From Edolisoma coerulescens (Eukaryota; Chordata; Aves; Passeriformes; Campephagidae), in the NCBI GenBank assembly GCA_013397115.1, contig VWZW01001018.1:591568-655567 (forward strand): DNA of 64,000 bases, read 5' to 3'. The notes beneath the pieces are model-generated. The model did not search any database. It saw only the letters and a list, made by a program, of their open reading frames with translations, and was not told the DNA's origin. The position numbers were made by a program, and so were the translations under genes. This document shows, one piece after another, positions 37,201 to 52,200 of the stretch. Each line of letters starts with the position of its first letter. The first letter of the stretch is position 1.

Positions 37201-40200
37201 ACCAGCTGAGCTAACCTCAGGGTCATGGACCATTGCTAATCTTGCACAGAAAATTGGCAGTTTTATTGATTCCTGTATTATCATCTAATACTGTCTTTCA
37301 TAAATGAATCCATTTTAAACATAAATGTATAATCTATAGAATTTAATTAGTTACTCTAATTAACTTGAAAATTTGCTACTAAGATCATGTCACAAAACAT
37401 GACAAGCAAATCACTTAAGGTGCTTCTTTACACAGCTATGTTAAAGCATAATGAGTAGCCTTAGCAATGTAGGTACAATTAAAATTTCATGTGCACTTTG
37501 TAGAGAGTTAATATTAAACAAAAATGAAATGGGTAATTCTAGTATTAAATATAATAATTTCTTTTAATACAGATGCAGGCTCTCGGATCTTGTGACTCCA
37601 TTAGTATGTTCAGGTCTGCAGTGTAGTCTGCAGAATGCATTGGAGTCTCCATCTGTCAGTTTATTCCCCGATATTGCTGTGTTACAATTACGAAAAATGT
37701 TGTGTGTTCACAGACTGTGACTGCAGATGTATTTTCAGTTCAGTTTTCAAATAGAGATTTTTTCATTTTACATAGTAAAACAAGATACAAATATATATAT
37801 ATGCACATTTGGAGTGTGATACAAATCCTCCCTGATACAAATACCATTTTTCTTAAATTAGAAGGCAGGTTTGGAATGAGTTAGTGCAGAAGCAGATTTT
37901 ATCATGACAATTTGTGAAGCTTCACTGAGCTATTGTTACTGTTATGGTACGAGGTTAAGTTTATGGATGACAATAGGAACATTAGAATTGTTGAGTACTG
38001 AAGCTTTATGGGGTGTCCAGCCAAGGTAAATGTTTTATTTTGGTCCTTATAATAATATACTTTAGTTATAAAGGCTAAAAACACTGCTGTGGTTTGGAAA
38101 CCTTAACTTTCTAGAGCCCAAGATCTACTTTGGGAGAAGAGAGGGTTTCCCTTTGCAAGGATGCATGAACCTTGTTATGTGGCTGGGAATACTTGGTTAA
38201 GTGAGGGGAAGTGACAACAGAGCATAGTTACAGCTGAGGGATTATCCTACTACTTGAAATAAAAAACAATTCTAATGCCAGTGATTAGATTTACATTTGA
38301 AAAGTCATTAAATTACCAGTTAATAATTAAGCAAATAAAAAGAAGTATTTTGATTTTAAATGCTTGTACTAAAAAATGTGGAATTTGGTAAATATATCTG
38401 TATTAGATAATACTGCTGTTGAAACAGCTGCAAAACGTTTGAAGTACTGCAGCATATTTTATTTCATTATTAATATGTCAGCATTGACTGCTCAAATGGA
38501 ATTCATCTGTGTGTCATCTTTTTAATTTAAGACATTCTTCAAGCTTGGGCTTTTAAAGGATCATTCATTCAAAATAAACTGCTTTGAGACTGTAGACTTC
38601 ACATATTTTAAAATTGTAGTTGTTTTCTTTAATCCAAACAAAAGAGACCTGTATCAAATACTTGTTTCTGTTGGATAGTGTTGGTGACATAGAAAACCAA
38701 GAGGTTTTATTTTCATACATGGAATAATACATTGCTGCTTTTGTGGTGTGGTTCTGCTTTAGGGGTATGATAAACACTAGTGTTTCAGTGATAATGATAC
38801 ACTTCAAATCGAGGTAGAGACTGTCTATAGGATCTTTTAAATACTGCATCCTGAATCAGCAGGGGAGCGCAGGCATGTTAACCATAATATCTATCGTGTT
38901 TTCAGCAACCACACCAAGCAGTAGATGGTTATTTTTTCCTGTTCCTGGAGGAGGAAGCAATATGAGAAGTCTGCACACTTGACATGTAAAGTCACTGGTT
39001 GCCTTTACTACAGACATTAGTTATCTCCAGTCTAGTTATTCCAGGCTTCAGGAGGTAATGAATTAAAAATATGTAAGCAAGCAATTGGCAGTTCTGCCGC
39101 AATTTTGAGACTTCTTTTAGATTACGGTAGTTCAAGCAGTGTTTTAGCCATCCTATAGAAGAATCAATAAATGGAATAAAAATAGAAGAATCAATAATGG
39201 AAAAAAATAGAGGTCTTAAACTGGTAAAAAGATGAAAACTTGAGACCTATTCTCAAGTGTCATGTACTCCTACAAGTCTTCAGTTCCTAGTGACTTCGAT
39301 TTTATCTTTCATTGAGATTAAATTTCTTAGCTCTTAAAACAAGAATATGCATCCTAAAAATTTCAAATGTTCACATTCAATTTTCGTGTTCTTATCTCTG
39401 CTTCATAGTGCTGACTATTTGCTCCTATATCCATTTGAGAGCCTTTCTCTTGTCACTAACTAGATCTTGTCACTAACTGATCCTTAGCCTTTAGCAAGCT
39501 AGATGTCTAGCATGATTTCTGTTTCATTTTCAAATATTACTGAAAGCTTGTAGCATTGATTTAGTAAACTTGTGATCCCAATATTGCATTAATGTATCAG
39601 GTAATTATGGCATAAAAGATACTTTGTTGATTATCATGCTTTGATAAACAAAAACCATAATCTTTTAATTGATTTAATAATAGGGAGTTTTCTTACTGAA
39701 ATTGCTTTTCAGTGAAGAATCATCATGTGCTTGAAGTGGGTTTCAGGGAAAATATTTTTTTGTGAGCATTCACATTGGAGAGTTCAGATGTAGTGTAGAA
39801 TTTCCTCAAGACTGGAGAGATCTGCTGCAGAATAGTGAGTAGTAAGGATACTAGTTTTACTCTAGTTTTCTGGGCTGTTCACTTTCTCTGATGAAATTAC
39901 TGGATAATTTGTAATATAACAAGATCTTACTATGTGAGCTACTGGCTGAGTCTAGTCCGGTGATTAGCATTTTCTTGGAAGCTTAATAAAATAAGTGACA
40001 TTGCCAAGCTACTGGTAGTTGTAATGTCTTTTTCAGTCTAATTGAAGAAAGTTAAGAAACTTGTGTAAGTTACTCAGGGTCTTTCCTCCCTCTCTCCCTA
40101 TGCTATTTCCACAATTGCAATCTCAGGTTTCCTGAGTGCTTCTGCCTAAAACAACCTTATCCTTACAGTTACTTTGGAGAAACAGGGAAAATACTGCAAG

Positions 40201-43200
40201 AAAACTGCTGTAACAATTATTATGTAGTTTTTGTGACATGAAAACTGGGGCCAGGTTATGTGAAGCTGACATGTTCACTCAAAGCCCAACTTGTTTGCAA
40301 GCAACAGAAGTGCAAATTCTAGCAATATAAAAAATGTGTTGAATTGCTGGAATAAATAATCAAAGTGAGCTAATTGTGTGCTTCTTAATGTTCCCTGTGG
40401 GCCAAGAGCAGGATAATAGCATAAGGCAGACTATCATGTAATGAAAGCAAATTTTACATGTTCTGTACAGACAACTAAGATTGAGATTTTAAATTAACTA
40501 AAATGTAAATCTCATGTTGTAAGAGCACATTTTATTAGTGGGGAGGGGAAGAAAGTCTGTAGTTTGACCACCAATCTTACATGTTTCATTGGTAGTTACA
40601 CAGGAAAGTCTTCAATTTGTAGACAGGAAAAAACAGCTAGACTTTTGCTAGCCATTTTTAAACTTCATCATCCTACCTGCTCTTTCATCAGCTGCTGAGG
40701 AGCTTTCCCTTCTTGTTAATTACTCTTTTGCACAGCTGAAGGTAGTGAAATTTCCCAAATCAGCCATGATTTTCTTTTTTTCTCTTTCCTTTATTTTCTG
40801 CTTAAGCTGACTGAACAAGTTCTCTGTTCTGGAACAGAGTAAACCACTGAGCTCCTTTTTTATTTCTAGCATGTTTACTGAGTAGAATTTTTGTTTGTCC
40901 TTGAGTAATTGAATGTGTCCAATTTAGAATTATTTGGTGATTTTGAAAAGAATATGTAGCATAGGTATTCTACTTGTGCATGAGAGAGCTCTCAAAGCCT
41001 CAGAGTAGTTTTCTGAAATAAAATTGGACCTGTGTAGATAGTTTAGGTAAAGTTTCTTCTTAGAGCACAGAGGAACACTTTAGGTAAGCTCCATACTACT
41101 TCTTCATGCAACAGGTTGGAGCAGGCTGTGTGCACTCCATCCACCTGTACCTGTTTTCCACTGAAAGGAAGCATAGAAAAGTAGGAGATGAGGTGCATTT
41201 AGGTCATTCAGGCTGAGGGATCAGGGGCATGGCTGGGACATGGCCAGTGTGTGAACTGGGGAGACTGTGTGCCCCAAGGATAAACAGGAGCTGCAGAGGG
41301 AACTGAGGAATATTGTTCACAAGCAATCAAAGAGTATAAGGAATAATACTTCATTTAGTAAAGGCATTTGCTTTGCACTGTTTAGAACAGAGAAGTTGGA
41401 CTGAGCTGTATGAATGACTTCTTGAATTTCAGAGCAGCTAGGACTGTTTAGCTTTTTTCAAGTCATACCTGTTTACGTACTTCTGCAGTACAAAATCAAA
41501 CAAAAAAGGCATCACTAGGTATGATGCTATGAGGCTCTGGAGTGCTCCCAGAGTAAAGAAGAAGAAAATTGGTATGGCTAAATGTTCAGATTTTTGTAGG
41601 GTTCAACTTTTTATGTAGTCTAATTTTTAAACTAAGAAAATGTGGTGTGCAACAGTGCTAACAACCCAGAATTAAGCCAGAAGTTATTTGGAAAACTGTC
41701 CATGGAAAACTTGGTAAGTATTTCTAATATCCAAAGTTAGAAAGTTCAGCTAAGTCCATGACACTGAATGCTGTGGAAGCATCTGGGTTCAGTGCTGTGT
41801 AGCTTTCTCCTCTCTTTAGTTTAGAGGTTTCACATGAGTTAAGTACTGTCATGAAAATCTTGTGATGTTTTCACTGTAAAAGACTGCATGTTGAGGAGCA
41901 CAGTTACTGTGAAACCACATCTAAGTTACTGAAGTAAACCCTTTTAAGACAAGTTTGTGTTGTACTGGGACAGTAAAGTTAAATGGTTAGGATGTAGAGA
42001 ACAAACTACTTTTTTTTGCACTAAGTACTTGTGCATTTGCAAACTAATATTGACATTCAAAGTTAAAGATTTTTCATTCTGCTGAACATATCAGGATGAT
42101 GAATGATTCTGAAGGACTGCAGCAGTTACACTTGATTAACTGAAGTTCAGTATGACACTGTGAATTAGTTTGTTTTATTATATTGCATTTTGAATTTGAA
42201 ACTGGCTCTTGTTTTTGTATAAAGTTATTTCAAGTGACAGGAATGGGTCAGTTGGAGGTTGTTTTTCAATGGTGGTGTATCAAATGCTGTTTTTCTTCCT
42301 CAAAATGAAGACTGAATTGGCAGATTAAACTTGGCCGTAACAGTGAGCTGCTGCCTCTAAGTCAGCTGGTACCAGCCAGCACCAGATGGCCTGTATTACA
42401 GAGGTACAGACATCAGTTTATTTGCACTTAAAAAGTACTGGAGAACCCCTCAAATAAAAGTGGGGGCAAGTCATACTAGCAGCTTTTTCCCTTCATATAG
42501 GAAAAAAAATGTGTCAAATACTCATTTAACCAAATAGAAAGAACTTAACGTAGCTTGTTAGGATGGTGTGTTTGTTTTCCCCCAAAGACAGCTAAAACTC
42601 TCACAAAAATCAACCTGCCTGGACAACTGAGGCAAGAGGAACTATCAGTCCCCCTTATTTCTCTGGGATGGAATTTGCTTATTCAAAGTATTACAAGTTA
42701 TCATCCTAATAATTTTGTTCAAGGAGAAATGAGTTGGAGTAAATAGCGCTCTAGTGTTCTACACTTCTTTAAAACTGAGTAGTACTGTAAGAATGCATGG
42801 ATGAAAGCCTGCAGAGTAGTTGTCCACCTAAACACCAGTTTGGTGAAAGTGATGTTATTAAGTGTTTACTTTCAACTTGTAGGAATAAGCGAATTCACAG
42901 ATTGACCTGAATGATAATTTAAATGCAGAATCCCATTATAAATATTCTAAATGTTTTCTTTGTTTTGATACTGTGTTGTTGATACATTTGCTAAATCACT
43001 TGAACAGTTGTTAATAACATTTCTCTAGAGGTCTCAGCATTATTTGCCTTTCTGAGTGATTTATTTTTAAAATATTTTTCCTTTTGATTTTTATATAAAA
43101 TGAGGTATTATTTTAAATTGTAGTTAAAAAGCAATCATGGATATAATGGGAACAGAAAAATAGAAACCTGTTTTGGCTCTCTGGTTGAATACATAGTCTT

Positions 43201-46200
43201 GTTTATACTCTTAGTCCTTGATTTCACAAATTCAGACTAAGCAGATAAGAATTAAAGCTCAGGATTTACGAGTATGTGATAAGACGTAGGGCAGCCTGTT
43301 TCCCTGCCTCCTACCCCCACAAAGGGTGAAGGGTTTTAAGGCTTCTTGTTCTCTCAGTCTGCATTTTACGGACTATGGACCTCTCCCAGGCTGGTTTTAC
43401 ATTTCTAATCGTACCTTCTCAGTCTTACGGAAGAGATCAGATTAATTTGGGTTCTTTGGTTGTTTTTAATGCTAATCTGGAGGAAAGCAAATCAAATTAG
43501 GTTCTTCCCGAAACTGCGCTATTCATTTCTTTTGCAGGTAACAAAGGCCTTCTTCTGTTTGAGGATTGCCATGAAAAATAGTCTTACTTAATGAAATTAA
43601 TCTGTCACGGCTCTTATTACGTATTTGAAGTTGTAGACAAAGAAATTAAGAAATAGATATTGCAGGTAGAAGCAATGAAAGAAACCCCTTTTTTGTCAGA
43701 AAAAAAAAAGAAAAGTTTTTATCTTTTTAATGTTGGAAAAGGAGTCAGCGTTCAGGAAGGGTATCACTTCTTTTTCTTCAGCCCAGTGTGTGTTTGCTGT
43801 ATCAGCTTGATCCTGTCAACTCTGGTCTGAAGCAGAATAGCATTTTAATGCAAGTTTTAAAAATTCTATACAAGTAGAATCTAAAAACAATGAGAGCAAG
43901 CTTGAGTTGGGCCTGCTTTGGTTAAATTTGCCTTTGTTTAACATGCGAAACTGTTTTTAACAGAAAGCTGGTTTAAGTCTGCTTAGTTTTAATTGATCCT
44001 CTGTTACACTTTTGCTCCATGCAGGTTTAAAACATAATATTGCCTTGGGTTTCAGTTGATAATACTTATTAACAGATGGCATTTTCAGCTTATGATAAGC
44101 TTCATCTTTTTTCTTGGTGACTTTGAGACAATTAAGACAACATTACATACGCTTATTTGTATTTTGAACAAAAAAAAGTGGATGCATTTAAACAAGCATG
44201 AACTAAATTAGCCTCACTCATGGGTGGATGGCGTCTTCAGAAAAAAGATGTTCTGAGACATCTGAAACCACAGGACCATGCATGATTAAAACTGCAAATA
44301 TACAATCTCATCTAAAAAGTTTTATAAAAATTGTAGTACTAGTTAGGAGATTGTGTACAATCAATCGAGTGTGCAGGAACAAAATGCACTATGCTTTTAC
44401 CTAAGTGGTACCGATACATGGAACTGAACGTAAAGAAGGATAAGGATTGGATAAGATGAAGCTGATAAGAGGAAAAAGACTTTAATTTAAATAATGTCAC
44501 TCAAAATAATAATCTTACCTTGTTTTGAATAATAGTCTTCCTTTGTTTTCCTAAAATAATGCAAGTACTGGAGCATGGGCAAAGCAATCAAGTGTCTTTG
44601 TGTCTTCTGTTTCATTTTACCATGCTTAAGGTAGAACGTGCTTAATCTCACCCCAGTGTGTGACCATCAAGATAGGGCAATGGGGTAGTGGGAAATCCTG
44701 TCAGATGTGCAAATCTCACTGAACAGTAAAGATACTGACTTATTTTTCATTAAAAATTATTTTAGGTGTCACTGGCAATATTAAATCTCCAACATTAGCT
44801 GAAGCTTTAAATGGTTTATAATAATAATAATAATAATAATATGCTATAAGATGTTTCAGCAATCTTCTGGTGTCGTGCAACAACTTTGAGTGTCTTCCCG
44901 TTTAAATTCATAGCTGACATAGGTATTGATTGTGTGCCTTTTTGCTAAAAAGAATACTTCTTTGGACTGTTGAATTTATTGCGTTTCAGTAGTTGCTATT
45001 GGCACTAGAACAGTTGCATGGAACACTTTATGACTCTGGCATTCATAGTTGCATAATTATGTCTTCACAAAATTAATTCAAAGGTAGTTGGAAAATAGCA
45101 CTGTAGGTGTGGTAGAGGTAGAAGCAAGAGAAGATAGAAGCAGGGTCTTTCAACACAATTTGAAGGAAGTAGACAAGTTTCTCACTCTAGATAATTTTGT
45201 CAGTGATAATTATGATGCAAAATTAAATTACCAGCTGCCTAGTTGTTCAAATAACTGACAACTCTTTAATGCAAAATTCCTTACATATATCAGTCAGAAA
45301 TGTTAACCCATCTGCAATGAATTGCCTCTTGGCTCTGTTGAAAAAAGAATTGCAACTGGGTGAACTTGTGTTCCAGTTTTACTTGAAATTTTTCTTTTAT
45401 AAAATTGGTACCTGCAGTTAGAAGAAAATGGGGCAGTTCTGAGGTTGGTCCCCAGGCATGCCACTGTACTGTTGCAAAATAAATCTGTCCTGCCTCTCTG
45501 CTCGGTAAGTATTGTCTCTCAGTTTGAGAATATTGTACTTCATGTCAGAGCAAGGTACTGCAGGCTTGTCTGCTAGGCAGAAAGTGTATTTTACACTGTG
45601 TAGTAACAAGGGTAGCTTCTGCTCAAGAGAACATACAGATTTTTTGTCTTACCTATTCAGCCCTCAGTTTACACTGTAAGTAGATATCAGTGTATCTTTT
45701 TCCTTGGTTTAAACGTGTATTATTTTAGTGGTGTAAATGAAACAGGTTGGGCTGAATCTTAGCATAAATGTTGAAATGGATGACTGAACAAACAAATCAG
45801 AGGCCTTGTGATATCACTCTGAAGGGCCAGTTTTAAAACTTTGGCATCTTGGAAGCTATGAAGATAAAAGGCTTTAGCGATCCTTGCATTTTGTAAGGAT
45901 GATTTAAGTATTCAATTTCAGAATACACAGAAATTTCATATAGGTTCACATTATTGTAACTGGAGGATTAGAAGCAGAAAGAAGCTTGACTCATTTCCAG
46001 CTGAGATGGAGGCTGCAGTGCTTATTGATAGTTGATGTTAAAGATTGTTATGGTATGGAGGATGAAGACAAAGAAAATGGAGCTTGCCCAGATAAAGAGA
46101 AATCCATTTTGGTATTGTATGTGATAGGTTAAAATTACTTAGCTTTTAAAGTAATTGTTTCAAAGTGATTAATTTTGAAATGAGAACAAAACTGAGGAAA

Positions 46201-49200
46201 AAATACCCTGACTGGCAGAAGAAACTAATGTAGCTAATGATGCGTAAGTATTTATTAAGCATTTCTCCCTCTCACTAAGTTCTGCATTTGTGTAACAGAA
46301 TTATGTATATGTACGTGAGGATGATAGAGTACTCGTCAGCTCTCTCCTAACTTCTCTAGTAGTTAAAGAAAGCAGCAAGCTGATAGAGAAGTAAGAAGAA
46401 TTAACCTGTGGGGCTATTTCAGTCTGATTAGCTGTCACTGAGAGGATTGAATTCCGTGGAGCTAATTGAGGGGCTTTTTCAAATGCATCTTTAGAGAAGT
46501 AGTATGCTTAGACTTCATAACGTGTTTGTAGGATACTGCTTGTGATAGTGATAGAAATGATGCCAGCACAGAGTATGAGTCCTACACTCTGAGTAAAATG
46601 TCCTAACTCAGAGGTTGTTTATATGAAAGACTATTCAGTGTGATGCTATAAGACTGACTAAAACACAAAGACTGTAAGAATCAGATAAACAACAACAGGG
46701 TGGCGAAGTGGAGTAATCTAATCAGTACAAAGAGAGCCAGTGATCTCCTTCCACTACATCAAAGGAAAGTAGTGAGGTGGGTCAAGGAAAAATATTCTCT
46801 CCCAAGAATACCAGGCAAGGGGTGATGGCATAATAGGGTATAGGACTTGTGGGATGCAGAGAGAAAAGAATTTGGGGATGGGACAGAGAATATTGTATGC
46901 AGCTTATTATGGGATGTTTAGGTGATAGACACAAAACCAGGGGAATAGAGAAGTCAAGGTGGATTGGGGTGTAACAAACATGAGGAAGCAGGGGGAAATG
47001 GATAAAAAGGGGCAGTCACATACAGCCACATACATGCTGGTTGTCAGGCAGGTTGCTTGGCAGTAGGATTGTCTCAGCCTTCACTTGATCTTTGCAGGCT
47101 GTTCTGTATTCTTCCCCAATGCTGTTTGCAACTGTTAAGTGAGTGCATTGTCTCTTCTGTGCCTGTGTGTGAAGACTTGCAAACTTCAAGGTCAGTTACC
47201 AGACAAGTGGGGTGAGAGGCTGGTGCTGGCTGCTGGAAAAATGCTGCAGGTCTGAGGAATCTGAGGGTCAGCACCTGCGGAGACCAACATCTAGAAACCA
47301 ACTATTTGCAAAGGCAGCATGTCTAACACCAGCTGCTGGAGACTAACACACTGTGATCACACTCTGGTAGCACATTTCATGCTGGACTAACCAGTGAGTA
47401 AGATAAAAGCACCTGGAAAGATCTAAGGTGTGAGCTAATTCCTGGCTAAGGGTGTAGGGTCTTGATATTGAATGAAGTTTCATGTGAAAAGCATTTTTCA
47501 GAAAAAAAAAAAAAAGCACTTTTGTTTTAGTTAAGGAAAAGACTGAGAAGCATACCTTCATGAATAGGGATGGAAAGCATTTCTTTGGTTTTTTTACTGT
47601 GAGCTCAGTCAGTTGCCATGTGTGAAACAGCTCGTTCTTGTCTGGAAATATATGAAAAAGGAATTACAAATAAATGCCTTTTAGTTCTGATTGGGTACAC
47701 TGATGTTGTATTATGTATTACTTGAAAGGTTTTTGAAAGGAAAGTTATAAAAGAAAATAGTTTATGAGGAACTGGAACTAATATAGCTGCATTATTGTAA
47801 TCTTGCCAAGGCTAATGAGCACAATAGAAATTGAGTAGAAATATGTAAGCTGAGTTCATATAACCGTAATACATGGTGCAAAAACTGAAGGTGTATTTAA
47901 AATAGCTTACAAAAATACAAACCATGTTTATTACATTTCTCAGCTTACAAACGGAGATGCATTAAAACACTTTGACCTTAACCCAATTTATAGATCTCAT
48001 AATGGGACACTGGATTAGCGGTAAGATGGATCTGTCTAGATTTTCTGCTTCATAGTGATTTCTTCTATAAGATGCAAACACCAGGTTTTGTTGGATTAAA
48101 AGCAGAATTCTTCCATTTTATCTAAATCAAGTTCCATGACAAGATAATACAAAATAGGAAAAGGGTTGATAAACAGCTTTTTCTCTGCCTTTTGTGTCCT
48201 TGTAAACGGGTTCTTGCTTCCGGGCTCAAATGCAGTAATTTCAAAGATTTACAGCTGCAGCAAACTCTGCTCAAGTCTTTGCCCCCAGAATCTCTGGAAA
48301 ACTTGAATACCTCTGCACTCAGACTATGTGCCTTTCTTGTTCTGCAGTCTTGCCATCCCTCAGCTTCAAGTTGCTACATCTTGTGACCATTACCTGGCAG
48401 TCTTCTTGCAATCTTTGGATGCTTTTTTCAAGTATCAAACTTAGGAAAAAGAGCTTTTCCTCTTCTTTTCAGACCCTATTCTGAACTTTTCCACTTTAAG
48501 AACCTAATATATTTGAATCTGAATGCATAGAACTAGTATTTCAAATGTGGTTGTTATTATATAGATTTAATGCATGAATATAAGAAAAAGGATTTATCTC
48601 TGATACTTTGCTGTAGTCTCAGCAGTAAGTATAAAAAGAAAGCCAACATCATTTTAGGAAATTATCCTTCTACACGGTTCATACGTTGTTTTGAGCAAGG
48701 TAAAAGGGCCTCTGAGATTGTCTGATGCATTAGAAAGGAGCTAAACCAGTTCAGCAAAGTAAAAGACATGAAAGGTTTTAAGCCTTCTTGGAATACATTG
48801 ACTAAAATAAATGAGATCTGAGCTAACATTTTAAATTCAGTTAAAATACAATGTTAGTACTGCTTGGTCAATAAGTAAGAACAAATGAATAATCCCAATC
48901 CATTTTCACAGAAATGATTAGTATATTATCCTAGACCCAGATAAAATCATATTAATGGAATAAGATTATGGTGCAGGGTCTGTTAGTTCTGCCATGAAGT
49001 TTTTAATTCAAATGACTAAAGATATAATGCATTTTACATAATCTTGCTCTAACTTTGAAAATCTAATGAAATCCATATACTCAAGTTTTTAAAGTGAAGA
49101 TGTAGATCAAGGACTGCTTTAAAAAGTTTTCCTTTGGGTATATGTTTTGACTGAAGGACCTTCATGTGTACAGAATTATATTTAGCAACAAACAACAAAA

Positions 49201-52200
49201 GGCAATTTGGTTTTGTTGGTTTGCTTAGTGTGAATGCCTTAAATAGGCTTACCCAGGTGAGTGTGAGTAGTTGAATGTCTGTGAGTGATTCACTGAAATA
49301 ATCGCAATAGACTCTTAAATAATAAATTTATGTTTTCCCCTTGGCTTGGCTCTTTGTTTGGTTCAAGGTAATTCTAGTTTGATAAATAAGAATGGTGGCT
49401 TTTTTGTTGTTGTTGACATGCTTTTTCTCTTGATTAGAAATGCATCAGAGTTTGATTGCAGAGTCGCTGCAGTCTATACAACTTAATAATGATACCGCCA
49501 TAGTTTAACTTGTGGTTCAGTATAGTACATCTGTTTTCTGGCTTTTTTTGCTAGTTAGGCAAAATAAGAGTTCATCACTTGCTGAAAGTATCCTCAGTTC
49601 TGAAGGGTTAGTCTGATTTCTAAGTTTCTTCATCTTTAGTTGCAAGTCTGAAGAAAAAATGATGGCGATTTATAGGAGGGTAAACAGAATAACACATTTC
49701 ATCTTTAATGCCATTTCAATTAAATATTATGCAAAGATTAGTTTTTGCTTATTTGCAGGTCAGGTATGAAAGCTATAAAAACATTATTTAAAAAATTCTA
49801 GGATGTGCCTACGTGAGTAACGCTGTAAATGGATACGGACTAAACTTTGTATAACATGTCAGGAAAAATCATATCTACAAACCTATTGCAAGCTTATAGT
49901 AAATTACTAGCATTATTTTCTTGTATGGCAATTCTCAAATGTTTGTGCTCTCTTGCAAGTTTTATTGCAAGCAGGTAATGAAGAGGGAAGGAATCCAATT
50001 GCTTTATGCACAAGGCGTACAATTCCTATGTATTAAGAGCAAAGGAAAGCTTTTGTTCAGTAACCATAGAGGCGTATATGAGCTCTAGTGAGTGGACTGG
50101 AAATTGCTTTTAAGTTAGAAGTGCTTTTCTCAAAATTATCTCAAAGATGTATCTTCAGCTTTCATAAGGCTCCTTGTACTGAAGGTAGGAAATACGAGTT
50201 AGAAATGCATTGGTAATCAGATGTGTTTTAAACAGACTGAGTTCTAGATTCATATGAATTTCTCATTAAAGTGGAAAATTGAGGAAAAAATTATGAAGGA
50301 GGATGGGAGCAGATAAGTGGACTGGACAGCTGATGAATCAGATTTTTGACAGTGACTGATACCTTGCTTGAGAGTAGGAGAGATTTTTACATTAGTAACT
50401 TATGACTGCTCTGACTGTAGTGTTTTTCTACTTCAGAACTATTAATCATGTGGCTTATGTCCTGCACTATGTATGCTACCCCTTTAAATGCTCTCACACA
50501 GTGTAAATGAGAATATGGTCGATGATAATCCTAAATGGTGGTGCTGAAATCTGCTAAATTATTTACATTATCACCTCGTAGTAGTGAATTTGGCAAAATT
50601 CTGCTTGTTTTTAAAGTACTTGTTGTGGTTTACATTTCTACTGGGTGTCATGTCTTTTAGAACGGTTAAACCCTTAAAATCTGTACATATGACGATAACT
50701 TGCATTAGGTTACAGAAGCAGAAAATGGAAAGTTGAATCTCCCATTTTTAAAGAAAAATAACCACAGTATTTTCACTGTGTGCTGGCACTTTTGAACCAG
50801 GCCTTACCAAAAAGGTTTGTTTCACGACTGTCAATTCCAGTATAAAATGCCCTCAGCTGCCTGTCAGAGGAGAGTATTCTGGGGACCAGGGATGTGCAGA
50901 AGAAATAAATTTAGATTGACCATAGGCCCTGGAATGTATGATCTTATTAAACCATGTTCTGAAAGGATACCAGTGTCCTTACTCATTTAACAAACTTGGA
51001 TTATTTTCCTATTTTACTACAATAGTAATTAAAAAGAGGCAATGGGTTTGACTGCAGAGCAATGTATTTGATGCTAGATCTGAATATTCTTACTGTTTTA
51101 TCATTCAAAGTGTAACACTTATCAGAAGACCGCATGTGTGTTGTCTGTTCTGTCAACCAAGCAAGCTGGTGTAAAGTTTTCCGCTCCCCTCTTGTCTTTC
51201 CCTGCCCTTCTTGTGGACCTAATAACCAGATGTGTTTGGGCACGGTGCTGAAAGCTGGGAAAGGACAAGCTTGTTTTGCAGAAAGGGAGCATCGGTGACA
51301 GCAGCTGTAGACCTCATAGCATCCTGTTACGTCTGTGAATTTAAAAGGTGTGTGGCAGTCAGTCATGGTGGTATTGACCCTCCTTTTTGTCTTGCCCATA
51401 TAGAACTATATCCCCTATAGGCAACATCCTATGTACTATAGTCTTTGTACAGAGGAAGGAGGAGGATTGACTTGGCAATGCTTTCATTTCTTTTTTCTTT
51501 TTTTCTGAGGCAGAATGAATCACTCATTTAATGGTTATCTCCAAAAATAGCTGGCTGAAGAAAATTTGATGAAATACCCCCACTGACACACTGGACTTCC
51601 TACAGTATGTGATTTATGCTTCAGGTGTTACTTAATGTTCTTCACAATCCCATCTCCTGCAGACTTGCGGTCCAGGTTTCTATGAGAAAGCATTGCTGCC
51701 CATTCCAGGGACTTGGAGTTTACTTTTGAATGAGTCAGCTGCAAAACTGTAATACTCAGATTAAGATCGTCAAGGCTTGTGTATGCTGAGCTTCAATGGG
51801 AAAACTGAATTTGGGAATTCACTGTAGTTTGCAGGATGAGGTTTGTGTATAGGTTGATTCACTTGACTCATTTGCTCCTTGCATCTGTTTGACCAACTCT
51901 ATAGAATGCCAGAGAAAGGGAAGAGAAAGTGGTTGTGAAGAAAATGTACCAACAGAGAAGTATTGCTGACTCTTAAGTGTGTATGTATGTCTGCGTGTGT
52001 GTGTGTAGTCCTTGAATGTACTTAACGAGGTGCTTGGAGGTTGGCTTGCTGAAATTAGCAAAACAAGAAATATAACTGTGCAAAGCTAGCAAAACTAAAA
52101 TGATACAGTTATCAAAATACCACTACTCACCAACAACCCAAACACCAGTGTGTTAGGAACAGTGTTGTAGCCACAAATCCAAAGTACAGCGTCATATTGA

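Noticed and set aside
37146..37216. tRNA-Ile gene on the minus strand
   Set aside because: The tRNA-like part lacks a matching 5' acceptor strand, has C rather than T at loop position 33, and runs into a CR1-type tail. It is a SINE.
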